DNA from: Streptomyces sp. CB01580
GTDB lineage: Bacteria > Actinomycetota > Actinomycetes > Streptomycetales > Streptomycetaceae
Assembly: GCF_001905795.1 (NCBI RefSeq)
Contig: NZ_LIXJ01000002.1
Location: forward strand, 331,834 to 395,833
DNA length: 64,000 nt
Direction of reading: 5' to 3'
The notes beneath the pieces were generated by a model. That model was given only the letters and a program-made list of their open reading frames with translations, was not told where the DNA came from and did not search any database. The position numbers and the translations under genes were made by a program. How positions within the stretch are numbered: the stretch's first letter is position 1; each line of letters opens with the position of its first letter. Of this stretch, positions 33,875-42,645 are shown one piece after another.

Positions 33875-34405
33875 ATGAGCCAACACCGGACAGGTGCCGA
33901 GGGGACGGGCACGGACGAAACGGGCGCCGGGAGATCGCGTGGCGAAGGGCCGGCCGCCGGAGGGTCGCGTGGTGAGGGACCGGGCGGCGCCGCGACGGGC
34001 GACGCTCGGGCGGCCGACGGGACCCCGGAGCATGCCGACCGGATCCCGGAGTACGCGGAGCGGGTGCTCGACGTCGCCGACCTGATCCCGCCCGGCCGTG
34101 TCATGACCTACGGCGACATCGCCGAATGGCTGGGGGACGGCGGTCCCCGCCAGGTCGGCCGGGTCATGGCGCTGTACGGGGGCGCCGTGCCGTGGTGGCG
34201 TGTGGTGCGGGCCGACGGGGCGCTGCTGCCCGGCCACGAACTGCGCGCACTGGACCACTACCGCGAGGAGGACACCCCGCTGCGCGAGGCGCCGCGCGAC
34301 GCGGAGGGCCATCTGCCGCGCCTCGACATGAAGCGGGCGCGGTGGGACGGCGTCATCGGCGATGCCGACGCGGGCGGGGAAGAGGACAGAGGTGCTCACA
34401 TCTGA
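33875..34405 (+). CDS. Alkyltransferase-like protein (MGMT family without the active Cys)
   Basis: A 176-residue protein with an MGMT-type DNA-binding domain: PPGRVMTYGDIAEWLGDGG and RQVGRVMALYGGAVPWWRVV. The active-site PCHR of true alkyltransferases is PWWR here, so the acceptor cysteine is missing. This defines the ATL group, which flips and flags O6-alkylguanine for nucleotide excision repair. Residues 1-45 are a Gly/Arg/Glu-rich, probably disordered tail with repeated SRGEGP. ATG 33875 is preferred because CAGGAT lies seven bases upstream as a leaderless -10 box; ATG 33866 is possible. Downstream comes the AdnAB repair pair in the same direction. Confidence 0.8.
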   Translation: MSQHRTGAEGTGTDETGAGRSRGEGPAAGGSRGEGPGGAATGDARAADGTPEHADRIPEYAERVLDVADLIPPGRVMTYGDIAEWLGDGGPRQVGRVMALYGGAVPWWRVVRADGALLPGHELRALDHYREEDTPLREAPRDAEGHLPRLDMKRARWDGVIGDADAGGEEDRGAHI

Positions 34406-34891
34406 CAGCTTCGGCCATTCGGGGGCGCAACGGGCGTCGCCGGGCCCGTGCGATCCGTCCGACATTCGGCGGGGGACCCGCGCGGATGCCTGGAGAGACC
34501 GGCGGAACACGGAATGCGACGGGGCGTACGCCCGCGTACGTGACGTGCGACACGGTGGGGGTGTCGGCGGGGCGTACAGCGGCGCGCGTGATGTGCAACA
34601 CGGTGCGATGGCCGACGGGCAGCGCCGCCGCGCCCGCCACGCGGACCGACGCGCCTGATGCGACGCGCGAGGTGACGTGGGCCGGCGCGCGGGCCGCAGT
34701 GGCGCGTGGTGCGACGCGTACACGCGGGGCGAGCCCGATTGTGGTGCGTAACGTGACGAGTCGCGCAGTCGGCCCGCGCCGCTCCGCGCCCTCACTGGCG
34801 TAGCGTCGTCGGTCCGCGGCACGCGCCGCACCCTCGTCACCCGCACACCCACCCGCCCCCACCCGTACATCCACCAGGACCGGCGATCCAC
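34406..34891. other. 486-base non-coding region with degenerate GTGACGTG-like repeats
   Basis: Open frames cross this stretch on both strands, but none has a ribosome binding site or recognisable protein. Between 34520 and 34780 short motifs recur irregularly: GTGACGTG, GTGATGTG, GTGACGTGG, GTAACGTGAC, each near GCGACG or GCGTAC. They may be a decayed minisatellite. The promoter of the adnA-like gene should lie near its right end, but no clear boxes were found. Confidence 0.4.
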
Positions 34892-37800
34892 GTGAACTCC
34901 TCCACCACCCGACACAGTCCGCACCGTGAGGCACGACAGCGGACCACGGGCGCGTTCCGACTGGTGCGCACCCCGCCGGGTCCCGTGGACCCCCCTCTTC
35001 TGGACGCGGCGCAGCGTGCGGTGGTTGACCACCCCGGAGGGCCGCTCCTGGTGCTCGCCGGCCCCGGTACCGGCAAGACGACCACGCTCGTCGAGGCGGT
35101 CGCAGCCCGGGTGGCGAGCGGCCGCGATCCCGCCCGCGTCCTGGTCCTCACCTTCAGTCGCAAGGCCGCCGTGGAACTGCGCGACCGGATGGCCGTCCGG
35201 ATGGGGGCCGCCCGCAGTCCGCAGGCCACCACGTTCCACTCCTTCTGTTACGCCCTGGTCCGCGCACACCAGGACGCCGACCTCTTCGCCGAACCGACGC
35301 GGCTGCTCTCCGGCCCGGAGCAGGACGTCACCGTCCGCGAGCTGCTGGCCGGCCAGCTCGAACTGGAGAAGGACGGCTTCCCGCACATCCGCTGGCCCGA
35401 CGAGCTGCGGGCCTGCCTGACCACGCGCGGTTTCGCGGACGAGGTGCGGGCGGTGCTCGCTCGCAGCCGTGAACTGGGCCTCGGCCCGGACGCCCTGGCA
35501 GCCTTCGCCCGCCGCACCGGCCGGCCGGACTGGGGCGCGGCGGCCCGGTTCCTGGCCGAGTACCTGGACGTGCTGGACGCCCAGGGGGTGCTGGACTACG
35601 CGGAGCTGGTCCACCGGGCCGTGCTGCTCGCGGAGCGCCCCGAGGTGGCGGCATGGCTGACGGAGCGGTACGACGCGGTGTTCGTCGACGAGTACCAGGA
35701 CACGGACCCGTCACAGGTACGGCTGCTGCACGCGCTGGCCGGGAATCAGGGCACCGGGAGCGTCCGGGGAACGGGGCCCGGGCACGGGGCCGCGGGCGGC
35801 CCGGGAGGCGGAGGCGGCCGGAGGGACGGGAACGGCCGGGACCTGATCGCCTTCGGTGACCCCGACCAGTCGATCTACGCGTTCCGGGGGGCCGATGTGA
35901 ACGGCATCCTGGACTTCCCGGAGACGTTCCGCCGGGCGGACGGCACTCCGGCCCCGGTCGCCGTCCTCACGACTTCGCGCCGTTCCGGCGGCCGGTTGCT
36001 GGAGGCCACCCGGCTGCTCACCCGCCGGATGCCGCTGCCCCGGCTGCCCGCGGAGCAGGTCCGCGCCCACCGGGATCTCGCCGCCGTCCACGAGGGCGGC
36101 GAGGTGGAGGCGTACACCTACCCGACCGCCTCCACCGAGCTGGACAACATCGCCGATCTGCTGCGCCGGGCGCATCTGGAGGACGGCGTTCCGTGGAGCG
36201 AGATGGCGGTGCTCGTACGGGCCGGGGGCCGCACGATCCCCTCGCTCCGCCGGGCCCTGACCTCGGCCGGGGTCCCCCTGGAGGTCGACGGGGACGATCT
36301 CCCCCTGCGCCATGAACCGGCGGTCGCGCCCCTCCTGACCGCCCTGCGCGCGGTCGCCACGGCGGCACTGCTCCGGGGTGCGCCGGGCGCGGATGCCCGG
36401 GGTGCGGATGTCTCGGGCGAGGCGTCGGCGGCCTCGGTGACAGCGGCGGTATCAGGGACGCCAGAGGTGCCAGGCGTGCCAGAGGCACCAGGGGTGTCAG
36501 GGGCGTCGGAGGCGCACACGGCGCCCCCGACGTCGGAGCCATGCGAGATGCCAGAGGCAGCAGAGGCAGCAGAGGCAGCAGAGGCAGCAGAGGCACCGGA
36601 GGCACCGGAGGCACCGGAGGCAGCAGAGGCACCGGAGGAACCGCAGACACCAGAGGCACCAGAGGCAGCAGAGGCTGCAGAGGCACCGGAGGAACCGCAG
36701 GCACCGGAGCAACTGGCGTCACCGGCGGCACCAGAGGAACCGCAGGCACCGGAGCAACCGGCGTCACCGGCGGCACCAGAGGCACCGGCGGTGTCCTGGC
36801 TGGACACCGAGACCGCACTGTCCCTCCTGACCTCCCCCCTCGGTTCCATGGACGCGGCCGACCTGCGCCGCCTCGGCCGGGCCCTGCGCGACGAGGAGCG
36901 GGCCGCCGGGAACCGCGTACCGCCCCCCTCCGGCGACCTGCTGGCCCGCGCCCTCGCCGAACCCGAACGGCTCGTCACGCACGACCCGGCGTACGCCCGC
37001 GGAGCCCAGCGCCTCGGCGCGCTCCTGCGCAAGGCGCGCGAGCTGCTCGAAGGCGGCGGTACGGCGGAGGAGGCGCTGTGGGAGCTGTGGGCGGGCACCC
37101 CGTGGCCGACGCGCCTGGAACGCGCCGCGCTGCGCGGGGGAGCGGGCGGGCGCAACGCCGACCGTGACCTCGACGCCGTCTGCGCGCTCTTCGAGACCGC
37201 CGCCCGCGCCGAGGAACGCACCGGCGGACGCGGCGCGCTCAACTTCCTGGAAGAAGTGGACGCCCAGGACATCGCCGCCGACACCCTGTCCCGGCGCGCG
37301 CTGCGCCCCGACGCCGTACGGCTGATGACCGCACACCGCTCCAAGGGCCTGCAGTGGCGCCTGGTCGTCGTCGCGAGCCTGCAGGAGGGGCTCTGGCCGG
37401 ACCTGCGTCGCCGGGGCTCGCTGCTCGAAGCGGACCGGATCGGCCGCGACGGCCTGGCCGAGCCGCTCACCCCCGGCGCCCTGCTCGCCGAGGAACGCCG
37501 CCTCTTCTACGTCGCCGCGACCCGTGCCCGCGAACGCCTCGTCGTCACCGCGGTCAAGGCGCCCTCCGACGACGGCGACCAGCCGTCCCGCTTCCTCACG
37601 GAACTCGGTGTCGAACCGCGCGACGTCACCGGCCGCCCGCGCCGCCCCCTCTCCGTCGCCGCGCTCGTCGCCGAGCTCCGCGCCCGCGCCGTCGACCCGG
37701 ACGCATCCGAGGCACTGCGCGAGGAAGCCGCCCGCCGCCTCGCCCGGCTCGCCGCGCTCTCCGACGACGAGGGCCGGCCCCTGGTGCCCGCGGCCCATCC

Positions 37801-38668
37801 GCACCGCTGGTGGGGCCTGAACGAGCCGACCCGTTCCACCGTCCCGCTCCGCGACCGGGACCGGCCCGTGGCCCTCTCCGGAAGCGCCCTGGACCAGCTC
37901 GCCAACACCTGCGCGCTCCAGTGGTTCCTCGGTCGCGAGGTCAAGGCGGACGCCCCGGCGACCGCGGCCCAGGGCTTCGGCAACGTCCTGCACGTGCTCG
38001 CCGACGAGGTCGCATCCGGGCGCACCCCCGCCGACCTGGCCGTCCTGATGGAACGGCTGGACTCGGTCTGGGACGGTCTCGCCTTCGACGCCCCCTGGAA
38101 GTCCCGGCAGGAGAAGGAACAGGCCCGGATCGCCCTCGAACGCTTCCTGCGCTGGCACGTCATGGACCGCGCCGGACGCACCCATGCCGCGAGCGAGCAC
38201 GACTTCGACGTGACCCTGGAGGCGGGGGAGTACCGGGTACGCATCCGCGGTTCCATGGACCGGGTCGAGCGGGACGCCGAGGGCCGGGCGTACGTCGTCG
38301 ACTTCAAGACCGGCAAGCAGTCGCCCACCAAGGACGAGGTCGCCCGTCACCCCCAGCTCGCCGTGTACCAGCTGGCCGTGCGGGAAGGAGCGGTCGACGA
38401 CGCCTTCGACGGCCGCCGCCCCGAACCGGGCGGTGCCGAACTCGTACAACTGCGTCAGCCGGCCCCGAAGAAGGAGGGCGGCGACACCCTGCCGAAGGTG
38501 CAGGCCCAGGAGCCGCTCTCCGGCGAGTGGGTGTCCGATCTGCTGGCCACGGCGGCCGGCCGGGTCCTGGACGAACGGTTCGCCCCCACGACGGGCGGAC
38601 ACTGCACGCACTGCGCCTTCCGCGCCTCGTGCAGCGCGCAGCCGGAGGGTCGCCACATCGTGGAATGA
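34892..38668 (+). CDS. AdnA-like ATP-dependent helicase-nuclease subunit
   Basis: A 1258-residue UvrD/Rep-type helicase fused to a RecB-like nuclease. Walker A is AGPGTGKT (56-63), motif II is VDEYQDTDPSQ (about 265), motif III GDPDQSIYAFRGAD, and motif VI VAATRARERLVV. The nuclease motif is VVDFKTGKQ (about 1137), flanked by Cys in NTCALQWFLGRE (about 1007) and CTHCAFRASC (about 1238), the four-Cys iron-sulfur arrangement of AddB/AdnA-type nucleases. With the next gene it matches mycobacterial AdnAB, which resects double-strand breaks. Residues about 550-635 are a Pro/Glu/Ala repeat absent from typical homologues; total length exceeds the usual 1050. GTG 34892 is used. Confidence 0.85.
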   Translation: MNSSTTRHSPHREARQRTTGAFRLVRTPPGPVDPPLLDAAQRAVVDHPGGPLLVLAGPGTGKTTTLVEAVAARVASGRDPARVLVLTFSRKAAVELRDRMAVRMGAARSPQATTFHSFCYALVRAHQDADLFAEPTRLLSGPEQDVTVRELLAGQLELEKDGFPHIRWPDELRACLTTRGFADEVRAVLARSRELGLGPDALAAFARRTGRPDWGAAARFLAEYLDVLDAQGVLDYAELVHRAVLLAERPEVAAWLTERYDAVFVDEYQDTDPSQVRLLHALAGNQGTGSVRGTGPGHGAAGGPGGGGGRRDGNGRDLIAFGDPDQSIYAFRGADVNGILDFPETFRRADGTPAPVAVLTTSRRSGGRLLEATRLLTRRMPLPRLPAEQVRAHRDLAAVHEGGEVEAYTYPTASTELDNIADLLRRAHLEDGVPWSEMAVLVRAGGRTIPSLRRALTSAGVPLEVDGDDLPLRHEPAVAPLLTALRAVATAALLRGAPGADARGADVSGEASAASVTAAVSGTPEVPGVPEAPGVSGASEAHTAPPTSEPCEMPEAAEAAEAAEAAEAPEAPEAPEAAEAPEEPQTPEAPEAAEAAEAPEEPQAPEQLASPAAPEEPQAPEQPASPAAPEAPAVSWLDTETALSLLTSPLGSMDAADLRRLGRALRDEERAAGNRVPPPSGDLLARALAEPERLVTHDPAYARGAQRLGALLRKARELLEGGGTAEEALWELWAGTPWPTRLERAALRGGAGGRNADRDLDAVCALFETAARAEERTGGRGALNFLEEVDAQDIAADTLSRRALRPDAVRLMTAHRSKGLQWRLVVVASLQEGLWPDLRRRGSLLEADRIGRDGLAEPLTPGALLAEERRLFYVAATRARERLVVTAVKAPSDDGDQPSRFLTELGVEPRDVTGRPRRPLSVAALVAELRARAVDPDASEALREEAARRLARLAALSDDEGRPLVPAAHPHRWWGLNEPTRSTVPLRDRDRPVALSGSALDQLANTCALQWFLGREVKADAPATAAQGFGNVLHVLADEVASGRTPADLAVLMERLDSVWDGLAFDAPWKSRQEKEQARIALERFLRWHVMDRAGRTHAASEHDFDVTLEAGEYRVRIRGSMDRVERDAEGRAYVVDFKTGKQSPTKDEVARHPQLAVYQLAVREGAVDDAFDGRRPEPGGAELVQLRQPAPKKEGGDTLPKVQAQEPLSGEWVSDLLATAAGRVLDERFAPTTGGHCTHCAFRASCSAQPEGRHIVE
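36549..36790 (+). repeat. Tandem hexamer/triplet repeats encoding a PEA-rich linker
   Basis: GCAGAG, GCACCGGAG and CCGCAGGCACC units repeat for about 240 bases, translated as EAAEAAEAPEAPEAPE-like sequence. The use of GCA and CCA codons contrasts with the GCC/CCG preference of the flanking coding DNA, evidence for recent slippage-driven growth. The reading frame is kept. Confidence 0.85.
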
Positions 38669-38780
38669 GCGGCATTGCCCGACGGCGACCGGTCGGTGCT
38701 CGGATACGACCGGTAGCGATCGATAGCAACCGGGCAGGGCTCAGTCGTGGTCGGCACGGCTCGACCAGGGGCGCCGGGGT

Positions 38781-38820
38781 CCGACTGGTTCCGACTGGTT
38801 CCGACTGGTTCCGACTGGTT
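38781..38820 (+). repeat. Four tandem 10-bp repeats upstream of the adnB-like gene
   Basis: CCGACTGGTT occurs four times in perfect succession, with a partial fifth copy (CCGACGGGG). It lies in the 214-base gap between the adnA-like and adnB-like genes, about 60 bases before the second gene's -10 box. The helical period of about one turn per unit means all copies face the same side of the DNA. Confidence 0.85.
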
Positions 38821-38882
38821 CCGACGGGGATCGAAGGGCTTGGCGCCGTACGTTGTCGGTGGGGCCGGTTAGCCTCGATCGG

Positions 38883-41800
38883 GTGCCCCCACGTATCACC
38901 GATCCCGAGCAGCTGAAGGAACTCCTAGGGATCCCGTTCACCCCGGAGCAGACGGCCTGCATCACCGCGCCGCCCGCCCCACAGGTGATCGTCGCCGGAG
39001 CCGGGTCGGGGAAGACCACGGTGATGGCCGCGCGCGTGGTGTGGCTCGTGGGGACGGGACAGGTCGCTCCCGAGCAGGTCCTCGGGCTCACCTTCACCAA
39101 CAAGGCGGCGGGCGAGCTCGCCGAACGCGTCCGCAAGGCCCTCGTGGCCGCCGGTGTCACCGACCCGGACGTCATCGATCCGGACGACCCGCCCGGCGAG
39201 CCGAGCATCTCCACCTACCACGCGTTCGCCGGCCGGCTCCTCACCGAGCACGGACTGCGCATCGGGCTGGAGCCCACCACACGCCTCCTCGCCGACGCCA
39301 CCCGCTACCAGCTCGCCGCTCGCGTACTGCGCGCCGCCCCCGGTCCGTATCCGGCCCTGACCAGGTCGTTCGCCACACTGGTCAGCGATCTGCTGGCCCT
39401 CGACGCCGAACTGGCCGAGCACCTCGTGCGGCCCGAGGAACTGGCGGAGTACGACACCGATCTGCTCCACACGCTCGAAACGGCCCGGCTCACCAACGCC
39501 GAGCTGCGCAAGATCCCCGAGACCGCGCGGGCCCGCCGCGAGCTGCTGGACCTGACCCGGCGCTATCGCGAGGCCAAGAGGAGCCGCGACCTCCTCGACT
39601 TCGGCGACCAGATCGCGCTCTCCGCCCAACTGGCACTGACCCGCCCCGAGGTCGGCACGATCCTGCGCGACGAGTTCCGGGTCGTGCTGCTCGACGAGTA
39701 CCAGGACACCTCGGTCGCCCAACGGCTCCTGCTCTCCGCCCTCTTCGGCCGCGGACCAGACGCGGCGTCGGCGACCGCAGGAACAGGGGCGACGCGGACC
39801 GCGCGGACGGAAGCGGCGGGGACCACATGGGCGGACGCGACGGTGAACGGCCACGGACGGACGGAGAACGGCCACCAGCAGACGGCGGACATGACGCCGA
39901 CCGGCCACGGGCAGGCGGGGAACGGCCACGGGCAGGCGGCGGACGCGACGCCGACCGGCCACGCGGTCACCGCCGTGGGAGACCCCTGCCAGGCGATCTA
40001 CGGCTGGCGAGGCGCCTCCGTCGCCAACCTCGACGACTTCCCGCTCCACTTCCCGCACGCCGACGGCACCCCCGCCACCCGCTACTCCCTCAGCGAGAAC
40101 CGTCGCAGCGGCGGCCGGCTCCTCCACCTCGCCAACGGCCTCGCCGCGCCCCTGCGCGCCATGCACGAGGGCGTCGAGGCCCTGCGCCCGGCCCCGGGCG
40201 CCGAGCGCGACGGCACCGTCCGCTGTGCCCTGCTCCGCACCCACGAGGAGGAGATCGGCTGGATCGCCGACTCCGTCGCCCACCTCGTCAGGACCGACAA
40301 GCGCCCCGGCGAGATCGCCGTCCTGTGCCGCACCGCGGGCGACTTCCCGGAGATCCACGCCGCGCTGGTGGCCCGTGACGTCCCGGTCGAGGTCGTCGGC
40401 CTCTCCGGGCTGCTCCACCTGCCCGAGGTCGCCGACCTCGTCGCGGTCTGCGAGGTCCTCCAGGACCCGGGGGCCAACGCCTCCCTGGTCCGGTTGCTCA
40501 CCGGCCCCCGCTGGCGGATCGGCCCCCGGGACCTGGCCCTTCTCGGCCGCCGCGCCCGCCTTCTCGTGCACCGCGCGGGCCACGGCGACGAGGACGGTCC
40601 CGATCCCGACCGGCGCCTCGCCGAGGCCGTCGAAGGCACCGACCCGGCCGAAGTGATCTCGCTCGCCGACGCGCTGGACACCTTCCTCGAATCGGGCGGC
40701 GAGGCGGACGACGGGCTGCCGTTCTCCGCCGAGGCCCGGGTCCGCTTCGCCCACCTGGCAGCCGAACTGCGCGACCTGCGCCGCTCCCTGGCCGATCCCC
40801 TCATGGACGTACTGCACCGGGTCCTCGCCACCACCGGCCTGGAGGTCGAGCTCTCCGCGTCGCCGCACGCGCTGGCCGCCCGCCGCCGCGAGACGCTGGC
40901 CAACTTCCTCGACGTGGCCGCCCGCTTCGCCGCCGTCGAGGGAGAGGCCACGCTCCTCGCCTTCCTGGGCTTCCTGCGCACCGCCGTCCAGTACGAGAAG
41001 GGCCTGGACAACGCCCTGCCCGGCGGCGAGAACACTGTCAAGGTCCTCACCGCGCACAAGTCCAAGGGCCTGGAGTGGGACGTCGTCGCGGTGCCAGGAC
41101 TGGTCGCCGGTCAGTTCCCCAGCGGCCAGTCCCGCGACGCCTGGACGTCCCAGCCCCAGGTCCTGCCGCACGCCCTGCGCGGCGACACGGCCACGCTCCC
41201 CGCCCTCGACTCCCCGGACGCCAAGGGGCTCAAGGGGTTCAAGGAGGCGATGAAGGAGCATCAGCACACCGAGGAGCTCCGTCTGGGCTACGTGACCTTC
41301 ACCCGGCCCCGTTCGCTGCTGCTGGGTTCCGGCCACTGGTGGGGGCCGACCCAGAAGAAGCCGCGCGGCCCGTCCGCCTTCCTGCACGCGCTGTACGAGC
41401 ACTGCGCGGCCGGACACGGCGAGATCGAGGCATGGGCCGACGAACCGGCCGAGGGCGAGGAGAACCCCGCGCTGGAGGAGAAGCAGACCGACCGGGCATG
41501 GCCGCTGCCCCTCGACGACACCGCGCTGATCCGCCGCAGGGCCGCCGCCGAAACGGTCCTGGCACATCTGGACGCCCTGACCTCGGCGGAGGCCGACCCG
41601 GATGCACACGGGACGCGGGCCGCCGCCCCGGATCCGTACGACGCCCCGTGCGGGAACGCCCCCCTCCCCGCCGACGAGGCGTATCCGGACGAGACGTCTT
41701 CGGAGGATGCGTACCCCGAGGGGGCGTATCCCGACGAGACCTGCCCCGACGGGGCCGAGGACTGGGCCGACGACTGGGACGCCCTGTCGACGGAGCGCCC

Positions 41801-42635
41801 GCCCGCACCGGCCTTTGCACCCGCCTCCGCGCCGGGCACCGCCGCCTCCGTCCCGGCGGCCCGGGCCCCCGAGCACGCCGAGGAGACCCCCCGTCCTCCC
41901 GAACCACGCCGCACCCCCGGGGCGCACCGCCTCACCCCGGAGGAGCTCCGCGTGCTGGCCTCCTGGGACCGCGACCTCGACACCCTCGCCGGTGAACTGC
42001 GCCGCGCCCGCGCCACCGTGCGCGATGTCCTCGTACCCCCCACGCTCTCCGCCACCCAGCTGCTGAAGCTCGCGGACGACCCCGACGGCTTCGCGCGGGA
42101 GCTGGCCCGCCCCATGCCGAGGCCGCCACAGCCCGCGGCCCGCCGCGGCACCCGGTTCCATGCCTGGGTGGAGTCCCGCTTCGAGGAGCTTCCGCTGCCC
42201 ATGCTCGGTCCGGACGAGCTGCCCGGCGGCGACGAGAGCGAGGCCGAGATCGCCGACGAGCGGGATCTCGCCGCGCTCAAGGAGGCGTTCGAGCGCACCC
42301 CGTACGCCCGCCGCACTCCCCACCGCGTGGAGACCCCGTTCCAGATCACCCTCGCGGGCCGGGTGATCAGGGGCCGGATCGACGCCGTTTACCGCACCGG
42401 GGAGGACACGTACGAGATCGTCGACTGGAAGACCACCCGCACCCGCACCGCCGACCCCCTCCAGCTCGCGATCTACCGCCTGGCCTGGGCCGAACTGCAC
42501 GACCTGCCCCTCACCGCCGTCACGGCCACGTTCCTGTACGTGCGCAGCGGCGAGACCGTACGGCCCGCCCGGCTCCCGGGCCGGGCGGAACTGGAGCGGA
42601 TCCTGCTGGACGAGCCACCTCCCGACGGCCGATAG
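38883..42635 (+). CDS. AdnB-like ATP-dependent helicase-nuclease subunit
   Basis: A 1250-residue UvrD-type helicase with a C-terminal RecB nuclease. It opens PRITDPEQLKELLGIPFTPE, then Walker A AGAGSGKT (39-46), LLDEYQDTS (about 269), GDPCQAIYGWRGAS, and AHKSKGLEWDVVAVPG as the helicase motif V region. The nuclease catalytic motif is EIVDWKTTRT (about 1180). No Cys cluster is present, as in AdnB. Two insertions look recent: residues about 293-360 with NGHGQA-type repeats, and about 900-1010 with acidic AYPDE/AYPEG repeats. GTG 38883 has TAGCCT seven bases upstream and no ribosome binding site, so it is probably leaderless. It acts with AdnA at DNA ends. Confidence 0.87.
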   Translation: MPPRITDPEQLKELLGIPFTPEQTACITAPPAPQVIVAGAGSGKTTVMAARVVWLVGTGQVAPEQVLGLTFTNKAAGELAERVRKALVAAGVTDPDVIDPDDPPGEPSISTYHAFAGRLLTEHGLRIGLEPTTRLLADATRYQLAARVLRAAPGPYPALTRSFATLVSDLLALDAELAEHLVRPEELAEYDTDLLHTLETARLTNAELRKIPETARARRELLDLTRRYREAKRSRDLLDFGDQIALSAQLALTRPEVGTILRDEFRVVLLDEYQDTSVAQRLLLSALFGRGPDAASATAGTGATRTARTEAAGTTWADATVNGHGRTENGHQQTADMTPTGHGQAGNGHGQAADATPTGHAVTAVGDPCQAIYGWRGASVANLDDFPLHFPHADGTPATRYSLSENRRSGGRLLHLANGLAAPLRAMHEGVEALRPAPGAERDGTVRCALLRTHEEEIGWIADSVAHLVRTDKRPGEIAVLCRTAGDFPEIHAALVARDVPVEVVGLSGLLHLPEVADLVAVCEVLQDPGANASLVRLLTGPRWRIGPRDLALLGRRARLLVHRAGHGDEDGPDPDRRLAEAVEGTDPAEVISLADALDTFLESGGEADDGLPFSAEARVRFAHLAAELRDLRRSLADPLMDVLHRVLATTGLEVELSASPHALAARRRETLANFLDVAARFAAVEGEATLLAFLGFLRTAVQYEKGLDNALPGGENTVKVLTAHKSKGLEWDVVAVPGLVAGQFPSGQSRDAWTSQPQVLPHALRGDTATLPALDSPDAKGLKGFKEAMKEHQHTEELRLGYVTFTRPRSLLLGSGHWWGPTQKKPRGPSAFLHALYEHCAAGHGEIEAWADEPAEGEENPALEEKQTDRAWPLPLDDTALIRRRAAAETVLAHLDALTSAEADPDAHGTRAAAPDPYDAPCGNAPLPADEAYPDETSSEDAYPEGAYPDETCPDGAEDWADDWDALSTERPPAPAFAPASAPGTAASVPAARAPEHAEETPRPPEPRRTPGAHRLTPEELRVLASWDRDLDTLAGELRRARATVRDVLVPPTLSATQLLKLADDPDGFARELARPMPRPPQPAARRGTRFHAWVESRFEELPLPMLGPDELPGGDESEAEIADERDLAALKEAFERTPYARRTPHRVETPFQITLAGRVIRGRIDAVYRTGEDTYEIVDWKTTRTRTADPLQLAIYRLAWAELHDLPLTAVTATFLYVRSGETVRPARLPGRAELERILLDEPPPDGR

Positions 42636-42645
42636 GCTCGACACC

